Source: Paenibacillus sp. MMS18-CY102
GTDB taxonomy: Bacteria; Bacillota; Bacilli; Paenibacillales; Paenibacillaceae
Direction of reading: 5' to 3'
Assembly (NCBI RefSeq): GCF_009789195.1
Contig: NZ_WSTC01000008.1
Location: forward strand, 124,001 to 188,000
Length of the DNA stretch: 64,000 bases
In this document: one piece after another, positions 8,865-16,673 of the stretch
How the letters are laid out: every line of letters begins with the position of its first letter
Numbering within the stretch: position 1 is the first letter of the stretch
Notes under the pieces: generated by a model
What the model saw: the letters and a program-made list of their open reading frames with translations, nothing else
What the model was told of the DNA's origin: nothing
Databases searched by the model: none
Program-made: the position numbers and the translations under genes

Positions 8865-9788
8865 TTACATCGAATCCGCGAACATAGGCAAATCTGGCTG
8901 AACCGCCGCCATCGCTTGTTTCTTCTTCTTATCGGTAATATGCGTATAGATCTGTGTTGTTGAAATATCGGCATGCCCGAGCAGTTCTTGCAAGGTGCGC
9001 AGATCGACTTTATCCGTTGAAAGTAAATTCGTTGCGAAGGAATGGCGAAGCTTATGGGCGGAAAGTTTGCGCTCAGCTATATGCTCATGCTGTTGCTTAA
9101 ATTGCTCGAACGTTCGCTCCACGATAAACTGCACCGTACGGCGGGAGATGCGCCGGCCTAGCCGTGAGACGAAGAAGGGGTGGTCATTTTTTCGCTTCGG
9201 CGGTATGCGCTCCTGCAGGCACTGCTTTAATAAGGCTATGATGGAGGGCTGGAGCGGAATATAGCGCCATTTGCGGCCTTTGCCCAGGATACTCAGTTGG
9301 CCAGATGATGAATCAAAGTCTTGCACATCCAATTGGGAAACTTCGCTTACCCGCAAGCCGCAGTATGACATCAGCGCGAGCATGGCAATGTCCCGTACCC
9401 GAAAGTGTCCTTCTACGGATCGCAGCAGTTCCCCTAAATCGCTTTCTTCCAAATAAATAGGGAGCCGATTTTTTTCCACCTTTGATTTGGAAATGTCCAC
9501 AGCAGGGTTATTGTCCATTCGTTCAAATTCAATCATGACTTTGAAAAATAATCGGATCGCAGATAGGGCACGGTTACGGGCGCCATCGCCAGCACCGCGT
9601 TCACGCGCATCCGTTAAATGGGACATGACATCAATCTTGCGGATGGAGGTCAGGTGTTTGCCTTGCAATGAACGGCACAGCAATTGAATATCGTTGAGGT
9701 ATCCTTGCTGCGTATCTTTCGTATAGCCGCGGTCTTTCATCCAGATTTTGAACATATGTAAATCTACTTCATAAGCTTCCAACGTCAT
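8865..9788 (-). CDS. Tyrosine recombinase (Xer-like integrase)
   Basis: This 307-residue site-specific recombinase has an N-terminal SAM-like core-binding domain (about 5-90) and a C-terminal catalytic domain. All catalytic residues are visible: R146 (GLRVSE), K170 (GKGRKWR), H245 and R248 (HKLRHSFAT), H272 (LGHADIS) and the nucleophile Y281 (TQIYTH). The size matches XerC/XerD, but the gene is not next to codV/hslVU or a prophage. The start has AAGGAG a few bases upstream. A 13-6-13 inverted repeat lies 92 bp upstream of the gene and could be its target. It may be a chromosomal Xer paralogue or the surviving gene of an old integrated element. Confidence 0.9.
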   Translation of the reverse strand: MTLEAYEVDLHMFKIWMKDRGYTKDTQQGYLNDIQLLCRSLQGKHLTSIRKIDVMSHLTDARERGAGDGARNRALSAIRLFFKVMIEFERMDNNPAVDISKSKVEKNRLPIYLEESDLGELLRSVEGHFRVRDIAMLALMSYCGLRVSEVSQLDVQDFDSSSGQLSILGKGRKWRYIPLQPSIIALLKQCLQERIPPKRKNDHPFFVSRLGRRISRRTVQFIVERTFEQFKQQHEHIAERKLSAHKLRHSFATNLLSTDKVDLRTLQELLGHADISTTQIYTHITDKKKKQAMAAVQPDLPMFADSM

Positions 9789-9880
9789 GATAGGCTCCTT
9801 GTTGTGGAAATAAGGTAAATTAGCGCTTAAATCAGCATGGATTACGATTCAACTTTTTCTATTATATCGCATTTGAACAC

Positions 9881-9912
9881 GAACTGCATGAAATGTGTAT
9901 TTCACGCAGTTC
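9881..9912. repeat. 13-6-13 inverted repeat upstream of recombinase gene
   Basis: The arms GAACTGCATGAAA and TTTCACGCAGTTC (one mismatch) flank a 6-base centre, TGTGTA. This is the geometry of tyrosine recombinase core sites: two inverted binding arms around a 6-8 bp crossover. There is no T-run, so it is unlikely to be a terminator. It could equally be a regulator operator. Function is inferred from geometry and position only. Confidence 0.55.
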
Positions 9913-10063
9913 AAAATCGCAAATCACAACCAGCCGAATCGCCGGATTAGCACTATAATAGCCTTAAAAACTAAACATTTGCAACTTTTGTTTGCTTTAT
10001 TTCGTTAATTAGTAAGTAAGAGTAGAAGTCTTGCAAATTTACTTTAATTGAAAGGGGAAAAAG

Positions 10064-10291
10064 TTGAGGACTGTTATGATTTTGCTTGGGGTAGCGATTG
10101 TAGTGCTCGTTGCGGGATGTTCTTCTAGTAACGATGGGGAGGACAACATCTGGACCTATAAGGAGGGCTACGTCGCTGCCAAACAGAATAGTAAGGTGTT
10201 AGTTGTGAGGGATGAGATTAGTCGTTCGAGTAAACAATCTAATGGCCGTCTTCTATTGAAGGCGGTTGTTTGGATTGTCAAGTGTTTTTAG
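10064..10291 (+). pseudogene. Truncated DUF3221-like lipoprotein
   Basis: The start is TTG 10064, with AAAGGGG seven bases upstream. The signal peptide ends in LVAGC, so the product would be a lipoprotein. The segment YKEGYVAAKQNSKVLVV resembles the start of DUF3221 proteins (GYV-K--NRILVV). After about residue 52 the sequence changes to a basic, unrelated tail ending at TAG, and the rest of the DUF3221 fold is missing. The tail region also carries an imperfect hairpin. I read it as a gene that lost its 3' half; a short functional lipoprotein cannot be excluded. Confidence 0.5.
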
Positions 10292-10354
10292 AATTATCAT
10301 TAAAGTTAACATAATAAATGTTATGTAATTTATTATTTATTTTAATGTTCCGAT

Positions 10355-10383
10355 TTGAAAGCTCTTAAAGTACGTATTATGAT
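10355..10383 (+). promoter_or_regulatory. Candidate sigma-A promoter for ABC ATPase gene
   Basis: TTGAAA at 10355 and TATGAT at 10378 have a 17-base spacer in an AT-rich region. The promoter is 75 bp before the start codon at 10459. Confidence 0.55.
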
Positions 10384-10458
10384 AGAAAATAGAACAAGCA
10401 GACTTAACGATGAATCGCAACATTCGGATCAGCAAGACGGAGGAGGGAGAGAACGATT

Positions 10459-11253
10459 ATGGTCATCCATATCGATGATGTGAGCTGGGTGCGCGACGGC
10501 GCAACGATTTTGAAAGATGTGAATTGGACGGTTGAGCCTGGAGAGCATTGGTGTATTGTCGGGCTGAACGGTTCAGGCAAAACGACGCTGCTGAATATGA
10601 TTAACGGGTACATTTGGCCAACCAAAGGCAGTGTATCGGTCCTGGGCAAAAAGTTTGGCGAATACGATTTGCGCGAGCTTCGCAAGTCGATCGGTTGGGT
10701 GAGCTCTTCGCTCCAGCAACGGCTTTATGGCGGGGAAACCGCAATCAATATCGTCTTAAGCGGCAAATATGCGACAATTGGGCTGTATGACAAGCCGGAT
10801 GAGGATGCTCTTGAGCAAGCACATGATTTGCTTCGGCTGCTCGGTTGCGAGAAGTTGGCGAATCGCACATACAACACGTTCTCGCAGGGGGAACGCCAGC
10901 GCGTATTGATCGCCCGGGCGTTGATTGCAGCGCCGAAGCTGCTCATTTTGGATGAGCCCTGCACCGGGCTCGATGTATTCGCACGGGAATTGTTGCTTCG
11001 TATGGTTGAGCGGATCGCCCAGCAGCCGAATGCGCCAACACTCCTTTTTGTTACCCACCATATTGAAGAGATTATGCCGGTCTTCAATAGAACGTTGCTG
11101 GTCAAGCAAGGCGAGATTTTCGGCGCCGGTCCTACACAGGACATATTGAACACAGAACTGTTATCCCGTTTCTTCGACGCTCCGCTTGAAGTAGAACACC
11201 GTAACGACCGGGCTTGGCTGCATCCGCTTGGCGTTATTGAGACAAAAGCGTAA
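10459..11253 (+). CDS. ABC transporter ATP-binding protein, YlmA type
   Basis: This 264-residue nucleotide-binding domain has Walker A GLNGSGKTT (35-43), the signature FSQGERQRV (141-149), Walker B LLILDEP (161-167) and a switch His in FVTHH. The ATG follows GGAGGAGGGAG. It resembles B. subtilis YlmA and the PhrA/ModF-like soluble ATPases. No permease gene is adjacent. ModA lies convergently just downstream, so a link with molybdate transport is possible but not shown. Confidence 0.88.
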   Translation: MVIHIDDVSWVRDGATILKDVNWTVEPGEHWCIVGLNGSGKTTLLNMINGYIWPTKGSVSVLGKKFGEYDLRELRKSIGWVSSSLQQRLYGGETAINIVLSGKYATIGLYDKPDEDALEQAHDLLRLLGCEKLANRTYNTFSQGERQRVLIARALIAAPKLLILDEPCTGLDVFARELLLRMVERIAQQPNAPTLLFVTHHIEEIMPVFNRTLLVKQGEIFGAGPTQDILNTELLSRFFDAPLEVEHRNDRAWLHPLGVIETKA

Positions 11254-11272
11254 TGAAATAACTATAATAAAG

Positions 11273-11311
11273 AAAAACACGCCAGAACAATCGATTTCGG
11301 CGTGTTTTTTG
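11273..11311. terminator. Bidirectional terminator
   Basis: The arms AAAACACGCC and GGCGTGTTTT have an A-run on the left and a T-run on the right. It sits between the convergent ATPase and modA genes and can serve both. Confidence 0.85.
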
Positions 11312-11326
11312 TTTGTCAGGATCAGG

Positions 11327-12100
11327 CTAGTTCAGTTTAAAGCCGTACTTCTTGAAGACAGCACCTGCATCTTTGGATTGCAAATAGGTGTAAAATTCAG
11401 TCGCTTCTGCAGCATGTTTCGATTCCTTAATGACGCCTGCCGGATAGACGATAGGGGAGTGTACGCTGGACAGAATGTTCAATGCAATTTTTACTTTCTT
11501 AGAGGTGAGCGCGTCCGTTTTGTACACGAAACCTGCATCCACGTTGCCCGTCTCCACATAGGTCAGCACTTGTCGTACATCTTTGGCATAAACCAGCTTG
11601 CTTTGCAGGGAGTCCCAAATGTTGCGAGCCGTTAGCGTTTCTTTCGCATATTGGCCTGCTGGCACCGTCTCTGGTTGGCCAATGGCAACTTTTTTGATGC
11701 CATTATCAGTCAGTTGTTTAACTGTTGTGAAGGTTTTCTTGGAATCGGAAGGGATGACGAGCACAAGCTCGTTGTTCAAAATTGTTTTGTTGTTGCCAAT
11801 CAAACCTGCTTTTATGAGAGCATCCATCTGTTTTTTTCCTGCAGAGAAGAAGAGGTCGGCTGGCGCACCTTGCTCAATCTGCTTTTGGAGTGCACCTGAG
11901 GAACCGTAGTTAAATGTGAGGTTAATGTCGGGATGTGCTTTTTCGTACGATTTTTCGATCTCATCCAAGCTATCCTTCAAGCTCACAGCCGCGGAAATGA
12001 GCAGCTCCGTAGGAGCCTTAGCTGCGATGGCGGGTTGAACAGGAACAGCAAGCAGGGCAATGATGAGGACAAGGCTAAGTAATGATAATAGCTTTTTCAC
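11327..12100 (-). CDS. modA: Molybdate ABC transporter substrate-binding protein ModA
   Basis: This 257-residue exported protein has an N-terminal signal sequence of about 27 residues (KKLLSLLSLVLIIALLAV..AIAA). The mature part begins LLISAAVSLKDSLDEI, the usual ModA opening whose Ser binds the oxyanion. It also contains FNYGSSGALQKQIEQGAPADLFFSA (in pieces) and VPAGQYAKETL. No lipobox Cys is seen, which is less common in Gram-positives. modB and modC are not adjacent; the only ABC gene nearby is the convergent YlmA-like ATPase. The start has AGGAGAT upstream. A promoter on the minus strand lies about 80 bp upstream, in a block that recurs near 47.2 kb. Confidence 0.93.
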   Translation of the reverse strand: MKKLLSLLSLVLIIALLAVPVQPAIAAKAPTELLISAAVSLKDSLDEIEKSYEKAHPDINLTFNYGSSGALQKQIEQGAPADLFFSAGKKQMDALIKAGLIGNNKTILNNELVLVIPSDSKKTFTTVKQLTDNGIKKVAIGQPETVPAGQYAKETLTARNIWDSLQSKLVYAKDVRQVLTYVETGNVDAGFVYKTDALTSKKVKIALNILSSVHSPIVYPAGVIKESKHAAEATEFYTYLQSKDAGAVFKKYGFKLN

Positions 12101-12156
12101 AATAAATCTCCTCCAATAATGTGATAGATGCAGCCTGAAAATAAAACAAAACCATA

Positions 12157-12236
12157 CTAGTTATAACTAGATATGCCTAAATATATATCGGTAATCGAAT
12201 GAAGTCAATCGTTTATGTGAAGTTAGATAACATAAA
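12157..12236 (-). promoter_or_regulatory. modA promoter with operator-like palindromes (block A)
   Basis: On the minus strand TTGACT (12208-12203) and TATATT (12185-12180) have a 17-base spacer. Just downstream is a perfect 14-bp palindrome, CTAGTTATAACTAG (12157-12170). Just upstream of the -35 is TTTATG...CATAAA with a 13-base gap. Much of this block, including the -35, spacer and palindrome, recurs at 47197-47275, which points to a shared regulator. Confidence 0.6.
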
Positions 12237-12268
12237 CAGTGTAGTTTTTTTGAAAGTTGAAGCATACA

Positions 12269-12297
12269 TTGACATCTTGGAGCAGAAAGCGTATGAT
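12269..12297 (+). promoter_or_regulatory. Sigma-A promoter of zagA
   Basis: TTGACA at 12269 and TATGAT at 12292 have a 17-base spacer. The first Zur box starts 7-8 bases after the -10 element, so bound Zur would block initiation. Confidence 0.7.
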
Positions 12298-12304
12298 CGA
12301 TGTT

Positions 12305-12323
12305 AATCGTAATTATTACACAT
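12305..12323 (+). promoter_or_regulatory. Zur box 1
   Basis: The core TCGTAATTATTACAC at 12307-12321 matches the B. subtilis Zur box (TCGTAATnATTACGA) in 13 of 14 fixed positions. It covers the expected transcription start. Confidence 0.75.
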
Positions 12324-12422
12324 AAAATTTGATTCGTCTTATGTCGTGTGCCATCAACACACATTCATCTGTTCATGACCGTGTGCCGTTTCAACGTTCG
12401 GCAGCAAACATTCACAGCTTTT

Positions 12423-12441
12423 AATCGTAATAATTACGAAA
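12423..12441 (+). promoter_or_regulatory. Zur box 2
   Basis: The core TCGTAATAATTACGA at 12425-12439 is a perfect Zur palindrome, 37 bp before the start codon. B. subtilis yciC (zagA) is likewise known to carry two Zur boxes. Confidence 0.85.
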
Positions 12442-12476
12442 ATATCAAATTAAAGTAGCACAAGGAGCGGAAGCGA

Positions 12477-13682
12477 ATGCAAAACCAAACAGTTGATTCA
12501 CGAATCCCCGTGACGGTTTTAAGCGGTTATCTTGGGGCTGGCAAGACGACGCTGCTTAACCATGTTTTGAATAACCGAACAGGGCTAAGGGTGGCCGTGA
12601 TTGTTAACGATTTGAGCGAAGTAAATTTCGATGCGGATCTCATTCGAGATGGCGGGGGACTCAGCCGCACGGATGAGAAGCTGGTAGAAATGTCTAATGG
12701 CTGTATCTGCTGCACGCTGCGAGAGGATTTGCTTCGCGAAGTGGAGAAGTTGGCCAGAGAAGGGCGATTTGATTATATTCTGATCGAGTCAACAGGAATT
12801 GGTGAGCCTATTCCCGTTGCCCAAACCTTTACTTACGAGGACGAAGAAGCTGAGATTCACCTATCCGAGCTTTGCCGGCTTGATTGTATGGTAACTGTCG
12901 TAGACGCATTCCGCTTCTGGACGGACTTCGCCTCAGGTGAAACGTTATTGGATCGGCAGCAGGCAAGCGATGAGCTGGATACAAGGGATGTTGTCGATTT
13001 GCTTATCGCCCAGATCGAGTTTTGTGATGTGTTGATTCTTAATAAATGTGACTTGGTTGAGAGCGAAGCACTCGATCAATTGGAATCGATGCTCCGAAAG
13101 CTTCAGCCGCGGGCACGGTTCATTCGGTCAGTCTATGGCGTGGTACCTGCTCATATGCTATTGCATACGCATTTGTTTGATTTTGAAGAGGCAAGCGCAT
13201 CAGCGGGGTGGATGAAGGAATTGACGCAAGCTGTACATACGCCTGAAACCGAAGAGTATGGCATTTCATCCTTCGTTTATGAAAGGGATCGCCCATTCCA
13301 TCCCGATCGCCTCATGCAGTGGATGTCCGAATGGCCTACAGAGATCGTTCGCTCCAAAGGAATTGTTTGGTTAGCCTCCCGCAACGACATGGCGCAAAGC
13401 TTTAGCCAAGCCGGTCCATCTGTACAATTCGGATCCGCGGGACATTGGGTTGCTTCGCTTCCAGAGGAAGAGCAGCAATCGATTCTCGAGCAGGATCAAG
13501 AGCTGCATACAAGCTGGCATCCGCAATACGGGGATCGAATGACAAGAGTTGTGTTCATCGGCGTTCACTTAGAAAGGAAACAGATCGAAACAGAACTGGA
13601 CCATTGTTTGCTTACAACTCCCGAGTTGGAGTTAGATTGGCAGCAGTTCCATGATCCATTCCCGCAGCAGCCGTCCGCTTGA
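12477..13682 (+). CDS. zagA: Zinc metallochaperone GTPase, COG0523 (ZagA/YciC type)
   Basis: This 401-residue G3E-family GTPase has a P-loop SGYLGAGKTT (16-25), the metal-binding CICC motif (76-79), the switch segment ESTGIGEP and a NKCD guanine motif. A CobW C-terminal domain follows. COG0523 proteins of this type insert or deliver zinc under zinc starvation; B. subtilis ZagA (YciC) has similar size and supports FolE. The two Zur boxes upstream show zinc-dependent repression and support the assignment over the cobalamin CobW role. The ATG follows AAGGAGCGGAAGCG. A terminator follows, so it is monocistronic. The protein is cytoplasmic. Confidence 0.92.
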   Translation: MQNQTVDSRIPVTVLSGYLGAGKTTLLNHVLNNRTGLRVAVIVNDLSEVNFDADLIRDGGGLSRTDEKLVEMSNGCICCTLREDLLREVEKLAREGRFDYILIESTGIGEPIPVAQTFTYEDEEAEIHLSELCRLDCMVTVVDAFRFWTDFASGETLLDRQQASDELDTRDVVDLLIAQIEFCDVLILNKCDLVESEALDQLESMLRKLQPRARFIRSVYGVVPAHMLLHTHLFDFEEASASAGWMKELTQAVHTPETEEYGISSFVYERDRPFHPDRLMQWMSEWPTEIVRSKGIVWLASRNDMAQSFSQAGPSVQFGSAGHWVASLPEEEQQSILEQDQELHTSWHPQYGDRMTRVVFIGVHLERKQIETELDHCLLTTPELELDWQQFHDPFPQQPSA

Positions 13683-13710
13683 CGAATCGTGCGGTATTAC
13701 GAAACAAGAG

Positions 13711-13745
13711 AAAGGGAAAGCGCATCACGCGTTTTCCCTTTTTGT
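13711..13745 (+). terminator. Rho-independent terminator
   Basis: The arms AAAGGGAAAGCG and CGCGTTTTCCCTTT are followed by further Ts, just after the zagA stop. Confidence 0.8.
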
Positions 13746-13829
13746 TGTTATGAAAATTTGCTTATCGGCGCAATCCGCATTATTCTGGACAAGGATCATT
13801 TTTCTATAGTTCATTGAAGGGGAACGTCT

Positions 13830-14159
13830 ATGACCTTTGCAATTCTAATCTTTATCGCAGCCGGGATTGCCGAAATCGGCGGAGGCTATCTCGTTTGGTT
13901 ATGGTTACGTGAAGCTAAGCCGCTCTGGTATGGAGTAGCTGGCAGCATTATCTTGATAGGTTATGGCATCATTCCTACGTTCCAGAGCTTCCCATCCTTC
14001 GGGCGTGTTTATGCGGCATATGGTGGCGTATTTATCATTCTTGCCGTGCTGTGGGGCTGGGGTGTCGATAAGAAAATGCCGGATCTATATGATTGGATCG
14101 GTGCTGCAATTTGCTTAGTTGGCGTATCTGTCATGCTATGGGCACCGAGAGGCAGCTAG
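13830..14159 (+). CDS. YnfA family (UPF0060) membrane protein
   Basis: This 109-residue protein has four membrane helices. The family signature [18 protein letters not shown] lies near the N terminus, and [15 protein letters not shown] and [19 protein letters not shown] near the C terminus. The length is exactly that of the family, which is distantly related to SMR-type small multidrug transporters. The ATG follows GAAGGGGAACG. It sits in the cytoplasmic membrane; the substrate is unknown. Confidence 0.93.
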   Translation: MTFAILIFIAAGIAEIGGGYLVWLWLREAKPLWYGVAGSIILIGYGIIPTFQSFPSFGRVYAAYGGVFIILAVLWGWGVDKKMPDLYDWIGAAICLVGVSVMLWAPRGS

Positions 14160-14214
14160 ATAGCTGGTGTACAGAAGCGAACGATTTACAAACTTATTTA
14201 ATGGAGGAATTTAA

Positions 14215-14598
14215 ATGACACAACTATCCATTCTCGATTTTTCGTTTAAGGACGATGAGACACGCATGAAAGATTTTCAGTTCATTCAGCAAGTGTTGCA
14301 GCTCAATGTATTATTCGAAAGTGATGTTTACAGTTCTATGATGGATGAGACGGGTCTGTCCATCGGATTTATGAATACGAACGAGTTGGAGGAAGCCGCA
14401 CAGGAGGGCTATAAAGCGTCGGTCGTTCCTAACTTTTCTGTGGATGCTACTAAATTCGACGCGATGCTTGCACAGGCGTTGGAGCAGGGCGGCAAGATTT
14501 TAATGCCCAAAACATACATTGAAGGGACAGGCTTCTACGCGATTATTCAAACGCCTTCTGGGATTAATCTAGCGTTAGCGGAACAGCCAACAGAATAG
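14215..14598 (+). CDS. VOC-family (glyoxalase-like) protein
   Basis: This 127-residue protein has the size and pattern of a single glyoxalase/bleomycin-resistance fold: an N-terminal half ending in LSIGFMN and a C-terminal half ending in GTGFYAIIQTPSGINLALAEQ. The expected metal ligands (His/Glu) are not all evident, so it may lack enzyme activity. The ATG follows ATGGAGGAATTTAA. It lies between YnfA and MOSC genes without a clear shared function. Confidence 0.65.
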   Translation: MTQLSILDFSFKDDETRMKDFQFIQQVLQLNVLFESDVYSSMMDETGLSIGFMNTNELEEAAQEGYKASVVPNFSVDATKFDAMLAQALEQGGKILMPKTYIEGTGFYAIIQTPSGINLALAEQPTE

Positions 14599-14689
14599 GC
14601 CGAGGCTTTCTTGCCTTCATTTCATTAGCCCGCGAAATCGGTTACAATAGGGAAATAGTTGAATTGAGACATAAATGGAGGGCAATGTG

Positions 14690-15412
14690 GTGCAGCAGAA
14701 TGTTGGCAAAATTACAGAGATTAACCGCTACCCGATTAAATCTTTTGCTGGTGAAAGCTTAGAATCATGTGAGATCGAACCGTACGGCATGGTTGGGGAC
14801 CGTTTCGCAACCTTTTACGATGAGACGAAGAAAGATTGGTGGAAATATATCACCGTAAGGAACATCCCTAATTTGTTCACGTATAAAGCACAGTACATCG
14901 ATGGAGCAATTCAGGTGACAGCTTCGGATGGACGAACCTTCGGTTGGGATGAAGAGCTGTTGCGTGAAATTCAAAGCCAAACCGAAACACAAATTACGAT
15001 GTCTAACATAAAGGATCCACATCCCGAGCATCCGCATCTCTTATCGGTCGAAGGGGCAAGCATCTTGCTCATTACCGATTCCAGCATGCGAAAGCTGCAA
15101 GCGCAGTGGGGAAAAGATCTCGATCAACGCCGTTTCCGGGGCAATTTCGTTGTGACGGTGAATGATGATGCCATTGATGAGGGCGATTGGATCGGCAAGC
15201 AGCTGACCATCGGTGACGCCCAGTTGCATGTCGATAAGTATTGCGAGCGCTGTGTCGTCATTACGATGGACCCGGACACGCTGGAGAAAGACCCGTCGCT
15301 GCTTAAGCTGGTGCACCAGGAGTATAACTTACATTTCGGCGTGTACGCTTCCGTCGTGAAGACTGGCAAGATCAAGCTCGGCGATGAGGTTATCGTTTCA
15401 AATGCTATATAA
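14690..15412 (+). CDS. MOSC domain protein
   Basis: This 240-residue protein has a MOSC N-terminal beta-barrel (ITEINRYPIKSFAGESLE..., residues 7-70) and a MOSC domain with RRFRGNFVV and the conserved Cys in DKYCERCVVITMDP. MOSC proteins bind molybdenum cofactor and act in sulfur transfer or reductase reactions (YcbX, mARC families). GTG 14690 is chosen because TGGAGGG at 14676-14682 is well spaced from it; an in-frame ATG at 14675 would overlap that site. It lies 2.6 kb from modA, so this neighbourhood carries more than one molybdenum-related gene. Confidence 0.88.
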   Translation: MQQNVGKITEINRYPIKSFAGESLESCEIEPYGMVGDRFATFYDETKKDWWKYITVRNIPNLFTYKAQYIDGAIQVTASDGRTFGWDEELLREIQSQTETQITMSNIKDPHPEHPHLLSVEGASILLITDSSMRKLQAQWGKDLDQRRFRGNFVVTVNDDAIDEGDWIGKQLTIGDAQLHVDKYCERCVVITMDPDTLEKDPSLLKLVHQEYNLHFGVYASVVKTGKIKLGDEVIVSNAI

Positions 15413-15560
15413 TATAAGTTTATATAAAATCGCAGGGCGCTGGCCAGATTATTCTGAGCTATGCGTTCTTCTTTATTTCTTATGTCATGGCACATAAAAG
15501 TACAATTTGGTTGAGTATATGTGCGTGTGCATCATGATTTTGAATTCGGGGGCGTATGAA

Positions 15561-16093
15561 ATGAAGGCTGTAACTTATCAAGGCAAACCGAGAAATATGG
15601 GAATTACCCTGGTGGACAAGCTGAATATTTGAGAATCCCATATGGAAATTACACGCCGTTCGTCATTCCTCAAGACTGACTCAGCAATTTGCATGGCTAA
15701 AAGGTGCAGAGCGAGTTATCGCCGTTGATTACTTTGAATACCGCTTGCTTCGCGCCCGTACATTAAATCACTGTGAAACGTTTGATTTTACGCAATTCGA
15801 TGATATGGGGGAAACGTTAAAGGAGATTACGAAAGGCGGAGCGGACGTTGTCATCGACTGCGTAGGCATGGATGGAAAAAAGTCAGCTCTTCTTTGCTCG
15901 CAACATTACGATCAAGATGGGACAGGCTCCCGCAAGAGCGTATATGTCCCACATCTATGAGCTTATAAGAAAAGGGAAGGTCAATCCTGCCGCTATTATT
16001 ACCCATCGGCTTCCTTTATCTGAAGCTGCGTACGGATATGACATTTTCAATCAAAAGCTTGATGAATGCGTAAAAGTGATATTGAAGCCTTAA
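15561..16093 (+). pseudogene. Decayed zinc-type alcohol dehydrogenase
   Basis: Fragments of one medium-chain dehydrogenase are spread over three frames. The ATG at 15561 encodes MKAVTYQGK, the usual start. A second frame encodes GGQAEYLRIPYGN. Next comes WLKGAERVIAVDYFEYRL (cofactor domain) through GGADVVIDCVGMDG, then in another frame AYMSHIYELIRKGKVNPAAI to the family end NQKLDECVKVILKP. About half of the about 380 residues expected are missing, including the zinc-binding and glycine-rich segments. It is a clear pseudogene with internal deletions and frameshifts. Confidence 0.85.
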
Positions 16094-16147
16094 TCAAATC
16101 GGGCTTGTAATGGTGCCCACCAGAATGCCAAATAAATAGATATAAAA

Positions 16148-16190
16148 CAAAAAGCGCTAAGCATCGATCAGGAGGCCAAGCGCTTTTTTG
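16148..16190. terminator. Bidirectional terminator
   Basis: The arms CAAAAAGCGCT and AAGCGCTTTTTTG lie between the ADH pseudogene and the convergent LysM gene. Confidence 0.8.
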
Positions 16191-16202
16191 CCTATTCATT
16201 TC

Positions 16203-16595
16203 TTATTTCATCGGTTGCCCTTGATTCACAGGTGTTGTCGACTCCGCGTATGTCTTATGGCACATCATATTCGATAGGCGAGGCACATAAACCGTTTCGC
16301 CAGCTCGCAACTGTTTTGGATTCGACAAATGCATGTTTGCTTCTTCTAGAATCGGTTGAGGCATGTTATATTGGTGCCCGATTGAGGCTAACGTATCACC
16401 TGATTTTACTTGATGCTGGGCAAAAATCATATCGTCGGACTGGCCGTCCCTAAACACAGGAAAGAAGAATGGCGAGAAAGCAAAAAACGGGAACAAAAAC
16501 CGTCCAGGGAAAAACGGATGGGCGAACGGGCGAAAGAACGGCCTGCCGAAACCTCCGCCAAATCCGCCAGATCCAGGGAAAAATCCACGATCCAT
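16203..16595 (-). CDS. LysM domain protein with Phe/Gly/Pro-rich N terminus
   Basis: This 130-residue protein has a very unusual first 50 residues rich in Phe, Gly, Pro and Arg (GGFGGGFGRPFFRPFAHPFF). One LysM domain follows (HQVKSGDTLASIGHQYNMPQPILEEANMHL in pieces, then VPRL), then a short tail. No cleavable signal peptide is apparent. LysM domains bind peptidoglycan or chitin; proteins of this kind in spore-formers (SafA, CotE-dependent proteins) often locate to the spore cortex or coat interface. GAGG precedes the start, and an 18-bp palindrome lies just upstream. The spore role is a guess from composition. Confidence 0.8.
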   Translation of the reverse strand: MDRGFFPGSGGFGGGFGRPFFRPFAHPFFPGRFLFPFFAFSPFFFPVFRDGQSDDMIFAQHQVKSGDTLASIGHQYNMPQPILEEANMHLSNPKQLRAGETVYVPRLSNMMCHKTYAESTTPVNQGQPMK

Positions 16596-16615
16596 TATAT
16601 AACCTCCACGATCGA

Positions 16616-16633
16616 TATAGTCAACTGACTATA
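16616..16633. promoter_or_regulatory. Perfect 18-bp palindrome upstream of LysM gene
   Basis: The sequence TATAGTCAACTGACTATA is fully self-complementary apart from its AC centre and lies about 20 bp before the start codon. It resembles a repressor operator; no T-run suggests a terminator. Confidence 0.5.
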
Positions 16634-16673
16634 CAACATATCGCTTAAGGCATGGCCGTGTTACAACTAAACT

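Noticed and set aside
12419-12441. Fur or PerR box reading of the palindrome before the GTPase gene
   Set aside because: The core TCGTAATnATTACGA fits Zur exactly and the downstream gene is of the zinc-linked COG0523 type; Fur and PerR boxes differ.
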